The notes under the pieces: model-generated
What the model saw: only the letters and a program-made list of their open reading frames with translations
Told to the model about the DNA's origin: nothing
Database searches by the model: none
Made by a program: the position numbers and the translations under genes
NCBI GenBank assembly: GCA_011369465.1
Contig: DRQG01000106.1
Location: forward strand, 1-47,010
DNA length: 47,010 nt
From: Caldithrix abyssi
GTDB lineage: Bacteria; Calditrichota; Calditrichia; Calditrichales; Calditrichaceae
Direction of reading: 5' to 3'
In this document: positions 24,374-32,725 of the stretch, piece by piece
How the letters are laid out: each line of letters opens with the position of its first letter
How positions within the stretch are numbered: the stretch's first letter is position 1

Positions 24374-25072
24374 CTACGCAAAGATATCCATAAGGTTGTC
24401 TAATTTAATCGGTAATCGAACACGGAACGCTTCACCATAGCGCACGCCTGCCTGATAACCGAAATATTCCGCTCTGTTTTTAATAGATTGAAGAAACTCG
24501 GGTCGGTTAATAAAAGTTTCTTTTGTATTTTTTTCTGTTCGGATAAACTGGCTTTTATACGCTCTTACAGCTTCCATTTTTGTTTCGAAGGTATCACTAA
24601 TATCCACAATAAAGACGGGTTGTTCAACCCAGTGCTGAAAATAATACAACACCGTGTGCGGACGGTGCGGTTCAGAGCGGGTTTGTATTTTTTCCAGCCC
24701 GGCATAAAAACAGCATTCGCGTACCAACTGCGAAGTATGCTCATGGTCCGGATGGCGATCCTGATTAAACGGAGCCAGAACAATTTGCGGTTTGTGTTTA
24801 CGGATGGTTTCGATCACCCGCAGCCGGTTTTCCTCGTTGTTTACGATGCCGCCATCCGGGAACATCAGGTTTTCTCTTAAGGCAACCTTAAGTATCCGGC
24901 CTGCTGTTTCAGCCTCCTGCCTGCGCTGTTCCGGGTTGCCTTGAGTACTCAGTTCCGCCCGGGTCAGATCGATAATTGCGGTGCTGTATCCCTGTTCGGC
25001 CAGCTTTAGCAGCGTACCTCCGCAAGAAAGTTCCACATCATCCGGATGAGCACCAAACGCCAATATATCCAA
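24374..25072 (-). CDS. bshB1: bacillithiol biosynthesis deacetylase BshB1 (LmbE/PIG-L family)
   Basis: Zinc-dependent N-deacetylase of 232 residues that removes acetate from GlcNAc-malate during bacillithiol synthesis. The family start is LDILAFGAHPDDVELSCGGT with the zinc-binding AHPDD; the second zinc/active-site motif NQDRHPDHEHTS and C-terminal YGYxAGVRYGEAF-like stretch are typical of BshB1. The frame is open to 25171, but the first 33 residues (many aromatic and basic) do not belong to the fold. I prefer the TTG at 25072, just after ACAGG; an ATG at 25147 is the alternative and lacks a ribosome-binding site. It follows the TPR gene and precedes the unknown 150-residue gene. Confidence 0.87.
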   Translation of the reverse strand: MDILAFGAHPDDVELSCGGTLLKLAEQGYSTAIIDLTRAELSTQGNPEQRRQEAETAGRILKVALRENLMFPDGGIVNNEENRLRVIETIRKHKPQIVLAPFNQDRHPDHEHTSQLVRECCFYAGLEKIQTRSEPHRPHTVLYYFQHWVEQPVFIVDISDTFETKMEAVRAYKSQFIRTEKNTKETFINRPEFLQSIKNRAEYFGYQAGVRYGEAFRVRLPIKLDNLMDIFA

Positions 25073-25167
25073 ATTGTTAACCTGTTTTTTAATAAGATAT
25101 GGTAAATTAGTAAAATAATAAAAAATCGTCAAATAAATACGGCGCATAGGTAGGTGAATTAAAAAAA

Positions 25168-25614
25168 TCAATGCGCTTGCATAGAGTCGATTGAGGTAAG
25201 TCGTTTAAGAATAGAGCTTATCGTAGCTTTATAGGCGGTTTGATTCAGGGCTTTTCGGAAATAAGTAATGGATTTATCCTTATCGCAGAATAAATAAAGC
25301 ATGCCCAATGTTTCGTATAAATCGCTTTTAGGGCTGTCTTTATTCAGTTTGGATTCCCAGCCCGGAATCATGTCCAGACAGGGGCAATCATCATAATAAG
25401 GGTCGGTATTGATGATGATAAAGGGATCTATTTTTACAATATCATAAAAGAAGCTTAGCGCACGTTCAATTTGACCGACGTGAATGTAACAAATAATTAA
25501 CCTCTTTTTAATTCGATTATTATCGGGCGATTCCAACAATGCGGCTTCGAAATATTGCAGCGCTTTGTCGAATTGCCGGGCAAGAAAATATCTGTTTCCT
25601 AACATTTCGGACAT
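25168..25614 (-). CDS. small TPR protein, first gene of the sigma54 operon
   Basis: Protein of 148 residues, cytoplasmic by lack of signal or membrane helix. It carries one clear tetratricopeptide repeat (GNRYFLARQFDKALQYFEAALLESPDN), a second (ICYIHVGQIERALSFFYDIVKIDP) and a third towards the C terminus (LGMLYLFCDKDKSITYFRKAL). The middle contains YYDDCPCLDMIPGW with a CxC pair. GAGG lies seven bases before the ATG and a -24/-12 promoter only about 23 bases upstream, so the 5' leader is very short. It probably acts as a protein-interaction module; a partner is not evident. Confidence 0.82.
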   Translation of the reverse strand: MSEMLGNRYFLARQFDKALQYFEAALLESPDNNRIKKRLIICYIHVGQIERALSFFYDIVKIDPFIIINTDPYYDDCPCLDMIPGWESKLNKDSPKSDLYETLGMLYLFCDKDKSITYFRKALNQTAYKATISSILKRLTSIDSMQAH

Positions 25615-25636
25615 AATTTACCTCAAACACTCTATT

Positions 25637-25652
25637 AGCAAACGATGTGCCA
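25637..25652 (-). promoter_or_regulatory. sigma54 (-24/-12) promoter of TPR-bshB1-xerD operon
   Basis: On the minus strand the sequence reads TGGCACATCGTTTGCT, which fits the sigma54 consensus TGGCAC-N5-TTGC with exact GG/GC spacing. It faces the TPR gene, with the start site expected near 25626. The activator gene needed for such a promoter lies directly upstream (25829-27175), which makes a chance match unlikely. Confidence 0.85.
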
Positions 25653-25712
25653 GTTTTAATCGTTGGTATAACGTGGCTGGGTAAATTTAAAAAATAACAA
25701 TTTGTTCCGGCA

Positions 25713-25797
25713 TTGAAACAAAAGAGGCTATAACAAATTGAAAATAATAAAGATGAGGATTTTTATCAAAAGAAACAAAACGTTTTATTTGAAACAA
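25713..25797 (-). promoter_or_regulatory. putative upstream activator sites (TTGAAACAA)
   Basis: TTGAAACAA occurs exactly at 25713-25721 and 25789-25797, and a related AGAAACAAAA at 25771. They lie roughly 90 and 165 bases upstream of the predicted sigma54 start site, the usual range for enhancer sites. The core TGAAACA is also found as an inverted pair upstream of the activator gene (27194-27222), suggesting it is the activator's binding sequence. Confidence 0.55.
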
Positions 25798-25828
25798 TAC
25801 CTTTAAAGTCGATATGGGCCATAAACCA

Positions 25829-27175
25829 TTATCCTATCTCCAGACCCAGAGCTTTCATTTTACGCCATAGCGTTGTTCTACCCATACCCAATTCACGCGC
25901 GGCCATGGAACGGTTCCAACGGTTTCGTTCCAGCGCAGACCGAATAGTGATGTACTCTTCGCTATGATTATTGTGATTGTTTCGTCCTATAGGCTGATTA
26001 TTTCCGCTTTTCACACAGGATCCCAGGCGAACCTGGGGAGGCAGCTTTGAGGCATGAATAACATTATCCTTTGTCCGGGCAAAAGCATATTCGATGGCAT
26101 TGGCCAGCTCACGAACATTTCCGGGCCAATCGTACCCAACCAGAATATCCATGGCCTCGTCATCGGCTTCATCCACTTTTTTACCCTGAATGAGTGAAAG
26201 TCGGTTGATAAAATACTGCACCAGATGCGGAATATCACTTTTACGTTCCCTTAAAGGGGGGACATACACAGGAATTACATTCAGCCGATAGTACAAATCT
26301 TCCCGGAAAGAACCATCCTTCAGACACGCTTCAATATTTTTATTGGTGGCGGCTATAACGCGGACATTCACCTTACGGGTAATGGATTCCCCCACTCGTT
26401 CAAAGGTTCCTTCCTGGAGAACCCTCAATAACTGTACCTGCATTTGCAGAGGCATTTCGGCAACTTCATCTAAAAAAATAGTCCCGCCATCGGCCATTTC
26501 AAATCGGCCAACCCTGTCTTTTATGGCATCCGTATAGGCGCCTTTCACGTGACCGAACAATTCGCTGGCCAGCATTTGCGGTGGAAAAACCGAGCAGTTT
26601 ATTTTAATAAACGGTTTATCATGGCGGCGGCTGGTCTTTTGAATGGCATCGGCAACCATCTCTTTACCGGTGCCGGATTCTCCCTGAATGAGCACATTGG
26701 AATCCGATTCTGCCACTTCTTCGATAAGCGTATAGATTTCCTGCATACTCTTATCCTGGCCGATGATGCCGTGAAAATTGGAACGGGTTAACAAATCGCT
26801 TTTAATAGCTTCGAGGTAAGACATATCGCGGAAGGAAATGACGCCGCCTATGGGAGAATTATCGTAATCTTTTAACACTGCGGCATTAATTTTAACCGGG
26901 ATGCTTCTGCCGGAACGATGATGCAGCTCGCTTTCAAAATCGTAGATGTTTTTTCCGGTTTCCAAAACACGGCCCAGCGGGCATTCTTCAAAGCAGCGTA
27001 TGGATTTCATTACATTTTTACAATAATCGCCGATTGCTTCTTCTTTTTTTATACCCAGTATGCGTTCCGCGGCCCGATTAAATGTGTTTATACGAAATTC
27101 TTTATCAACCGTGAACAAGCCTTCGCCCAGTGAGTCGAGAATTACTTCAGTAAAATGATTATTGGTTAGCCCCAT
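25829..27175 (-). CDS. PAS-type sigma54-dependent transcriptional activator
   Basis: Bacterial enhancer-binding protein of 448 residues. A PAS domain (about 10-120) carries C52, C61 and C65 in DYCKNVMKSIRCFEECPLG, a cysteine cluster seen in several activators of this type. The AAA+ domain has Walker A GESGTGKE (165-172), the sigma54-contact loop as GAYTDA (212-217; normally GAFTGA), Walker B GGTIFLDEV (230-238) and a sensor R-finger region LYYRLNVIPVYVPPLRERKSDI. The C-terminal Fis-type HTH reads NRSMAARELGMGRTTLWRKM. There is no receiver domain, so the signal is probably sensed by the PAS domain. GGAG is nine bases upstream of the ATG. It most likely drives the adjacent -24/-12 promoter. Confidence 0.93.
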   Translation of the reverse strand: MGLTNNHFTEVILDSLGEGLFTVDKEFRINTFNRAAERILGIKKEEAIGDYCKNVMKSIRCFEECPLGRVLETGKNIYDFESELHHRSGRSIPVKINAAVLKDYDNSPIGGVISFRDMSYLEAIKSDLLTRSNFHGIIGQDKSMQEIYTLIEEVAESDSNVLIQGESGTGKEMVADAIQKTSRRHDKPFIKINCSVFPPQMLASELFGHVKGAYTDAIKDRVGRFEMADGGTIFLDEVAEMPLQMQVQLLRVLQEGTFERVGESITRKVNVRVIAATNKNIEACLKDGSFREDLYYRLNVIPVYVPPLRERKSDIPHLVQYFINRLSLIQGKKVDEADDEAMDILVGYDWPGNVRELANAIEYAFARTKDNVIHASKLPPQVRLGSCVKSGNNQPIGRNNHNNHSEEYITIRSALERNRWNRSMAARELGMGRTTLWRKMKALGLEIG

Positions 27176-27193
27176 TTATGGAAGCTCCGCGTT

Positions 27194-27222
27194 ATGAAAC
27201 ATTTTGGAATGATTTGTTTCAT
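27194..27222. promoter_or_regulatory. perfect inverted repeat upstream of the sigma54 activator gene
   Basis: ATGAAACA-N13-TGTTTCAT is an 8-bp perfect inverted repeat, 19 bases upstream of the activator's start codon. Its core TGAAACA matches the two TTGAAACAA elements at the target promoter. I infer an autoregulatory operator; no -24/-12 element was seen here. Confidence 0.55.
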
Positions 27223-27351
27223 ATTTTAAAACATTATGGGGATAATTTCAAGTAAATTCTTTATCGAATCCTTACTTCATCCGGTTTCTTTCTGACGGCA
27301 AAGGATACTTGTGTGGCAGCCATAGATCAATTGAATAAACTATGCTGCATC

Positions 27352-27672
27352 TCATTGTTCTTTTATAATTACAGCAGTACCAAAGGCCAGAATCTCAGCG
27401 GCATTGGCCATAATATATGATGTTGTAAAATGGACTCCTATCACTGCGTTGGCGCCCATTGATTCGGCTTGTTTTACCATACGATCCAGCGCCTGTTCTC
27501 TGGACTCAGCCATCAACTTGGTGTATTCCTCAATTTCGCCGCCAATTAAGTTTTTAAAAACCGCCAGAATATCTTTACCTATGTTGCGGGCACGGATCGT
27601 GTTACCTTTTACAATGCCCAATACCTTTACCAGTTTGTGATCGGGGATGTCCGGTGTCGTGGTTACTATCAT
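27352..27672 (-). CDS. YbjQ-family (UPF0145) protein
   Basis: Small soluble protein of 106 residues of the YbjQ/UPF0145 family, which forms pentameric barrels; its role is unknown although often labelled heavy-metal-binding. Family motifs are clear: TTTPDIPDHKLVKVLGIVKGNTIRARNIGKD and the later QAESMGANAVIGVHF plus ILAFGTAVIIK. AGGAG lies nine bases upstream, and its ATG overlaps the anti-sigma stop codon by four bases, so it is coupled to the sigma/anti-sigma pair. Confidence 0.9.
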   Translation of the reverse strand: MIVTTTPDIPDHKLVKVLGIVKGNTIRARNIGKDILAVFKNLIGGEIEEYTKLMAESREQALDRMVKQAESMGANAVIGVHFTTSYIMANAAEILAFGTAVIIKEQ

Positions 27673-28130
27673 CGTTGTACGCTCCTGTATTTATCTACTT
27701 TCTTTACCATAAGCTTTTCACGCAGTACAGATACAAACAGAAAAATAAGTCCCAATGTTAAAGCTCCCACACCGATTTTCAGTATGGTCGGCTGTTTGGG
27801 ATCCATGAAGAATCCTTCAAGAGCCTGGTAACCCCAAAAAGATGCCACTAAAATGAAACCGATAGAAAAGAGAATCCAACCGATTCCGCGTTCAATTTTA
27901 TTGTACACCTGATCCCAGTATGCATCCCATTGTACTTCGGGTAAGATTTCAAATTTCATCTCGGATGTTCCTTTTTTTAGTTGGACGAAACGTTCGTATT
28001 CATATTTGCATTTTGAACACACGGCCAGGTGTTCGTCCAAAATGCGGTTCTCTTCTGCCGGCAATTCTCCGTCTATTTTACCCATGATAAGTATCTGTGC
28101 TTGCTGGCAGTTTATTTCAGAATACTTCAT
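27669..28130 (-). CDS. zf-HC2 anti-sigma factor
   Basis: Membrane anti-sigma factor of 153 residues. The N-terminal zinc-binding anti-sigma domain has the motif H-x3-C-x2-C in EHLAVCSKC, about residues 34-42. Two hydrophobic helices follow (GWILFSIGFILVASFWGYQAL and ILKIGVGALTLGLIFLFVSVL), and the short C terminus is basic. It presumably holds the sigma factor inactive at the membrane. Its start overlaps the sigma gene by 14 bases, and GGAG is eight bases upstream. Confidence 0.9.
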   Translation of the reverse strand: MKYSEINCQQAQILIMGKIDGELPAEENRILDEHLAVCSKCKYEYERFVQLKKGTSEMKFEILPEVQWDAYWDQVYNKIERGIGWILFSIGFILVASFWGYQALEGFFMDPKQPTILKIGVGALTLGLIFLFVSVLREKLMVKKVDKYRSVQR

Positions 28131-28695
28131 CTATTTTCTCCAATTTTCGCAACAAACGCTGACGGGCATAATACAGTCTCGACATAACACTGCCCGCCGG
28201 TATCCCAAGCGTGTCGGCGATTTCCGCATAAGACATCCCGTCAAAATCCTTTAAAATAATGATTTCCCGATCGTTGTCTTTCAACGCATTCAAAGCATTC
28301 CACAAGAGTTGGCTGCGTTCATTCTGTTCGAAAATCTGTTCCGGATTGTCTGCTGAATTACCAGTGAAATCCGTCACCTTATCCCGGCCGATTTGTTCTT
28401 TTACCTTGCGGGTATTTCTTTTATGATTCACATAATTGATACACAAATTTTTAAGGATTCGATAAAACCAGGTATAAAAGTTCTTCTGCGGATCAAAACG
28501 ATCGATAGCACGATAAGCGTGTACAAAAGCTTCCTGTGAGAGGTCCAGAGCATCATCCCGGTTTTTGGTAAACATCAACGCGGTATGATAAGCTCTCGTT
28601 TTATATTTTTCTACTAAATAGCGATAAGCTTCTATTTGTCCCGATTGACAGGCCAAGATGGCATCCTTTTCATTAGAAAATTTCGTGATTGACAT
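28117..28695 (-). CDS. ECF-type RNA polymerase sigma factor
   Basis: Sigma-70 family group 4 (ECF) factor of 192 residues. Region 2 includes DDALDLSQEAFVHAYRAIDRFDPQKNFYTWFYRILKNLCINY with the conserved DLSQE; region 4 contains LKDNDREIIILKDFDGMSYAEIADTLGIPAGSVMSRLYYARQRL, the typical -35-binding HTH. I chose ATG at 28695 because AAGG lies five bases upstream; an ATG at 28713 has no ribosome-binding site. It overlaps the anti-sigma gene by 14 bases, the standard sigma/anti-sigma arrangement. Its target promoters are not identifiable here. Confidence 0.92.
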   Translation of the reverse strand: MSITKFSNEKDAILACQSGQIEAYRYLVEKYKTRAYHTALMFTKNRDDALDLSQEAFVHAYRAIDRFDPQKNFYTWFYRILKNLCINYVNHKRNTRKVKEQIGRDKVTDFTGNSADNPEQIFEQNERSQLLWNALNALKDNDREIIILKDFDGMSYAEIADTLGIPAGSVMSRLYYARQRLLRKLEKIDEVF

Positions 28696-28761
28696 CTTTA
28701 CCTTTTTTACCATTATAAAGTCGCTTTATTCAAAAAAATTGAATTTATTCAAATATAGTGG

Positions 28762-31700
28762 TTATTTTTGAAGGGTTTTAAGAAATGAATCGATTTCCTT
28801 TTCGATATCAAACAAGCGGTTGCTCTCTCCCACATAATCACGGGTTTTTAAATTGAGCTGTTGCACCAGGCCGGATAAACTTTTCAGTACGGCCTGTATA
28901 CGAGTTACCTGCGTTTCTGTGGTTCGCAGGAACTTTTCGTAATATTTTTCATCCAGGTTGGCCAACTGGGCCATTCCATTGATAGCCATAATCGAATTAT
29001 TAAAATAGTGCGAAAGTGTAGCCAACAGTCGATTTAACGCCGTGATACCGGCAAGAGCTTTTTCCCTGTTTATCACCGTGTCGATCAACCGATTTCGTTC
29101 ACTGAAATCTTCCATCGCAAAACTAACCGAGAACAGTTGATCGTTTTCATCATATAAAGGTGTGGCATTTACAACAAGGTCCAATGTCTGGCCTTTTTCA
29201 TTCTTTTTTTGCATTTCCAATTGCAGAATTTCACCGGATTTTTTTACTTCTTCCAGCAATTCCGAAAATGCATACGCATCTTCGGCGTCATCTAATACGG
29301 ATATGGAATTGCCGATCATCTTTTCTTTGGCATAACCGAACACGCGACTGGCGTGTTTGTTCCAGGTAGATATTTTATTTTTGTTATCTACGGCAATAAT
29401 GGCACTACCTACATGTTCAATAATGTTTTCAAGGAATGCTTTGGTAACGGCCAGTTCTTTAGTTCGCTGGGCAATTTTCGCCTCTAACCGTTTATTCAGA
29501 CGCCTTATCCGTTTTGTCCTGATGCGGATTACCAACAGACCGAGGAATAATAAGAGTCCGACTAATGCGGCAATAAACCAGTAAGTGAGATAAAACGGTT
29601 TTTCAATCACAAATACTTTTTCTATTTCTTCCGAAGTAACCTTATTGTGTTTAAGCATTGCCTTTACTTTAAAATGATAGTCACCCGGCCAAAGATTATT
29701 ATAACGAACTTCTCCCAGTCGGTCGATACGTTGCCAGCCGTTATCTACACCTTCTAATTTGTATAGAAAACTCAATTCATTCTCATCCCGGAAATAGATT
29801 CCGTTAAAATCAAAAATAATGTTATTGTTCGAAAAAGGAATGATCGCTTTTTTCTTATCAATAAAAGAAAAGGTGTTGGATGAATCACGCTGATAAGCAG
29901 CTTTTTTCAGATATATTTTGGGAGCGATTGGGCTATTGTTCGTATTTTTAGGATTATAAACGGTTAATCCGCCGAATCCGCCAAGCCAAAAAACGCCTTT
30001 GCTATCAATAAGGGAAGAATTTTGAGTTGTAAATTCTTCACCAACTAACCCATCGTGGCGGGTAAGTAAAAATGTAATTTTTCCGTTTTCGAAACGCTGA
30101 AGTCCCTGATCTCCGCAAAGCCACAGGGCGCCCTGGCCATCCTCAAGTATTTGGGCTATTATGGTACCATGCAATCCATCATCCTTGCCATAAAGCCAAA
30201 AGCCGTCATCTTTAACTTCGATTAATCCCTTGTCACACCCCAACCACAATCGTCCGTTTTTGTCTTCGTGAATCGTATGCACCAGACGGTCCGGCAAACC
30301 ATCTTCTTTTTGTATAAAGGTAAATTTTTTCCCGTCATATCTTACCAAACCGTTATCGGTGCCTAATAAAATCTCACCATCTCGTAATTCTTCTATAGTG
30401 AGCACCTGCTTAATTTTGTGCTCTGCAAATTCATCTTGTAAGATAAATTTTCTTTTCCTATAAAGAAATAAGCCGGAAGAAGTAGCAAACCAGTACTTTC
30501 CTTGACGATCCTGCATTATATCAAATATGACAAAAAGCTCTTTTGTCGGTGTATAAAATTTGAGTTTTTTCTTTTTTTTATCCCATTTCGATAAAAAGTA
30601 TTCACCGCCAGCCCAAATATTTCCCTGTCGATCTTTATATAAAACCCAGATCACGTCTTTGTCTAATTTCCTAAAGCGTGGGTCTCTCTGTAAATGAAGC
30701 TCTTTAATCTTAAATATTCCTGCGTCTGTACCAACCAGTTTAGTCCCAATCTCAGTTTCAATAATGCTGTTTACCACATTGGATTCTAACCCGATATCTT
30801 CGTTGTAGGTGAGTATATTCCGAAAGGCCAGTTTTACTAATCCGGCCGTATATGTTCCAATCCAGATATTTTGTTCCCTGTCAATGAGCAGCGAGTATAT
30901 CATTTCATCAGGCAGGCCATTTAGCTTATTTATTCGCTCTACCTCTTTATCTTTTTGCCGTATCCTGACTATTCCCGAATCAGTAGCGGCCCAAATAGTG
31001 CCTTCTTTGTCTTTTAATAAAGAGAATATGTACAAGTTTTTAACCTGATCCGTTCCTGTTTCAAAGGGGCGCAACTGTCGGTTTATCGGATTAAAACGAT
31101 ACAAGCCATTTGTGGAAGCCAGTATGGGTTCTTCTTCCCTGCCGGTTAGCACGCAGCTAAAAGCTTCCTTCTCATCCGGTGGTTTGATAATGTGCTTCTT
31201 TTTTCCCTGTTCGTCCAGTATCACGATGTGGCCGTTATCCAAAGTTGCGTAGATATTTCCCAATGCATCCTCTTCCATGGAAAAAACAGATGCATTCTTG
31301 AGTTCCGGGATAGGTACGGTTTCAAAATGGCCGGTCTTACCGACGAACAGTCCTTTATCGCTTATGCTTACCCACAAGCGGTTAGCCAGAAAACGTACAT
31401 AGACAATTTCTTCACCGTGGAAATACAGAGTAGAATCCACCAAAGGATGAATTACATTGTTAAGATTTAAACGAACCAGGCCATACGAAGTACCTACCCA
31501 TAAGTGTGACGAATCATCTTCTGCAATAGCGGAGATCTCATTAGATGGTAACCCCTCGTTCAAATCATATCGAAGCCAGTTCTCACTATCGTAACGAAAA
31601 AGCCCTACGGCAGAACCCACCCACAGGAAACCCGTCTTATCCTGATAGAGCGCCAATACCTGATTCAGATTAAAATCCTCTAACTGATTATATATTTTAA

Positions 31701-31773
31701 AATTGTATTGTTGAGAGAAAAGCAAGACCGGTATGGCCAGCAACAAGGCTATGGTGAGGACTTTTTTTATCAT
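28762..31773 (-). CDS. Reg_prop/Y_Y_Y sensor with PAS and DHp-like segment but no ATPase
   Basis: Large membrane sensor of 1003 residues. A signal peptide (ends VLLFSQ) precedes about ten two-component-regulator propeller repeats, recognisable as WVGT..GLVR/WIGTYTAGLVKL-type units, forming a periplasmic double beta-propeller. A Y_Y_Y domain (NIIFDFNGIYF to YHFKVKAML), a membrane helix (YWFIAALVGLLLFLGLLVI), a coiled coil and a PAS domain follow. The C terminus has a DHp-like helix ATLSHYFNNSIMAINGMAQL with a His in the phospho-acceptor place, then a second helix, and stops. No N, G1 or G2 box is present. It lies 66 bases downstream of the sigma-gene start region and is oriented with it, so its output may be phosphotransfer or scaffolding rather than kinase activity. 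Confidence 0.85.
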   Translation of the reverse strand: MIKKVLTIALLLAIPVLLFSQQYNFKIYNQLEDFNLNQVLALYQDKTGFLWVGSAVGLFRYDSENWLRYDLNEGLPSNEISAIAEDDSSHLWVGTSYGLVRLNLNNVIHPLVDSTLYFHGEEIVYVRFLANRLWVSISDKGLFVGKTGHFETVPIPELKNASVFSMEEDALGNIYATLDNGHIVILDEQGKKKHIIKPPDEKEAFSCVLTGREEEPILASTNGLYRFNPINRQLRPFETGTDQVKNLYIFSLLKDKEGTIWAATDSGIVRIRQKDKEVERINKLNGLPDEMIYSLLIDREQNIWIGTYTAGLVKLAFRNILTYNEDIGLESNVVNSIIETEIGTKLVGTDAGIFKIKELHLQRDPRFRKLDKDVIWVLYKDRQGNIWAGGEYFLSKWDKKKKKLKFYTPTKELFVIFDIMQDRQGKYWFATSSGLFLYRKRKFILQDEFAEHKIKQVLTIEELRDGEILLGTDNGLVRYDGKKFTFIQKEDGLPDRLVHTIHEDKNGRLWLGCDKGLIEVKDDGFWLYGKDDGLHGTIIAQILEDGQGALWLCGDQGLQRFENGKITFLLTRHDGLVGEEFTTQNSSLIDSKGVFWLGGFGGLTVYNPKNTNNSPIAPKIYLKKAAYQRDSSNTFSFIDKKKAIIPFSNNNIIFDFNGIYFRDENELSFLYKLEGVDNGWQRIDRLGEVRYNNLWPGDYHFKVKAMLKHNKVTSEEIEKVFVIEKPFYLTYWFIAALVGLLLFLGLLVIRIRTKRIRRLNKRLEAKIAQRTKELAVTKAFLENIIEHVGSAIIAVDNKNKISTWNKHASRVFGYAKEKMIGNSISVLDDAEDAYAFSELLEEVKKSGEILQLEMQKKNEKGQTLDLVVNATPLYDENDQLFSVSFAMEDFSERNRLIDTVINREKALAGITALNRLLATLSHYFNNSIMAINGMAQLANLDEKYYEKFLRTTETQVTRIQAVLKSLSGLVQQLNLKTRDYVGESNRLFDIEKEIDSFLKTLQK

Positions 31774-31951
31774 TGTTTTAACAAATTGAGAGATTTATTA
31801 CAGATTAAATTACGGTACCGGAAAATACAGTTAATTTAATACCAATGCAAGCAATCGAAATGGTAGGAATATTTAAGTTTTCTTACATTTTAAATTTTAT
31901 TAATTTTAATAAATTACGAAATTTAATCTTAACCGATAAGGAAATTAACCT

Positions 31952-32725
31952 ATGAAAAAACTTTCGGACAAAACCAGTCTGATCACAGGAGCCAGCAGCG
32001 GTATCGGTCAATCCTGTGCCTATGCCCTGGCTGAAGAAGGTTCCAATCTCATATTAGCCGCCAGACGCTCGGAACGCCTGCATCAAATCGCCCGGGAACT
32101 GGAAAATAAGTATCACATATCGGTACTTGTAAAAACGGTAGATGTACGAAAAAAAGAAGATGTTTTTAAAATGGTGGACAGCCTTACCGAAGAATGGCAG
32201 GCCATTGATATTCTGATTAACAACGCCGGTCTGGCCCGCGGTATTGAGAAGATTCCCGAAGCAGATATTGATAATTGGGAAACCATGATCGATACCAATG
32301 TAAAAGGCCTTCTGTACATGACACGGGCGGTTGTTCCCGGTATGATCCGGCGAAACCGCGGCCACATTGTCAACATCGGTTCCATTGCCGGGCATGAGGT
32401 TTACCCGGGCGGCAACGTATATTGCGCCACCAAACATGCCGTGGACGCCATTACAAAAGGATTGCGTATCGATTTGGTAAACACAGCGATCCGGGTTTCC
32501 ACGGTTGATCCGGGCTTGGTGGAAACCGAATTCAGCATCGTGCGGTTTGACGGGGATAAGGAAAAAGCCAAAAACGTGTACAAAGGTATGCGCCCGCTGA
32601 CCGGTCAGGATATCGCGGATATCGTGACCTTTATCGTTACCCGGCCGTCCCACGTGCAGATAGCCGAAGCGATTGTGTTTCCAACCAATCAGGCGGCCGC
32701 CACAATTGTTCACAGGGAAGAATAA
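31952..32725 (+). CDS. SDR-family NAD(P)-dependent oxidoreductase (YdfG-like)
   Basis: Classical short-chain dehydrogenase/reductase of 257 residues. Cofactor motif TGASSGIGQ at residues 14-22, with AARRSERL after strand 2 suggesting NADP(H); NNAG in strand 4; catalytic Ser in NIGSIAGHEVYPGG and YCATK for Tyr/Lys. The C terminus (RPSHVQIAEAIVFPTNQA) is characteristic of YdfG-like enzymes acting on 3-hydroxy acids or serine, but the substrate cannot be fixed. AAGGA lies about 10 bases upstream. It is a single-gene unit divergent from the large sensor. Confidence 0.93.
   Translation: MKKLSDKTSLITGASSGIGQSCAYALAEEGSNLILAARRSERLHQIARELENKYHISVLVKTVDVRKKEDVFKMVDSLTEEWQAIDILINNAGLARGIEKIPEADIDNWETMIDTNVKGLLYMTRAVVPGMIRRNRGHIVNIGSIAGHEVYPGGNVYCATKHAVDAITKGLRIDLVNTAIRVSTVDPGLVETEFSIVRFDGDKEKAKNVYKGMRPLTGQDIADIVTFIVTRPSHVQIAEAIVFPTNQAAATIVHREE

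Noticed and set aside
25073-25171. N-terminal extension of BshB1
   Set aside because: The 33 residues do not belong to the LmbE fold, the far start is TTG overlapping the TPR stop, and the ATG at 25147 has no ribosome-binding site.
32054-32713. 219-codon open frame antisense to the SDR gene
   Set aside because: It mirrors a clear SDR coding frame with all motifs; the antisense protein shows no known pattern and no start signal.
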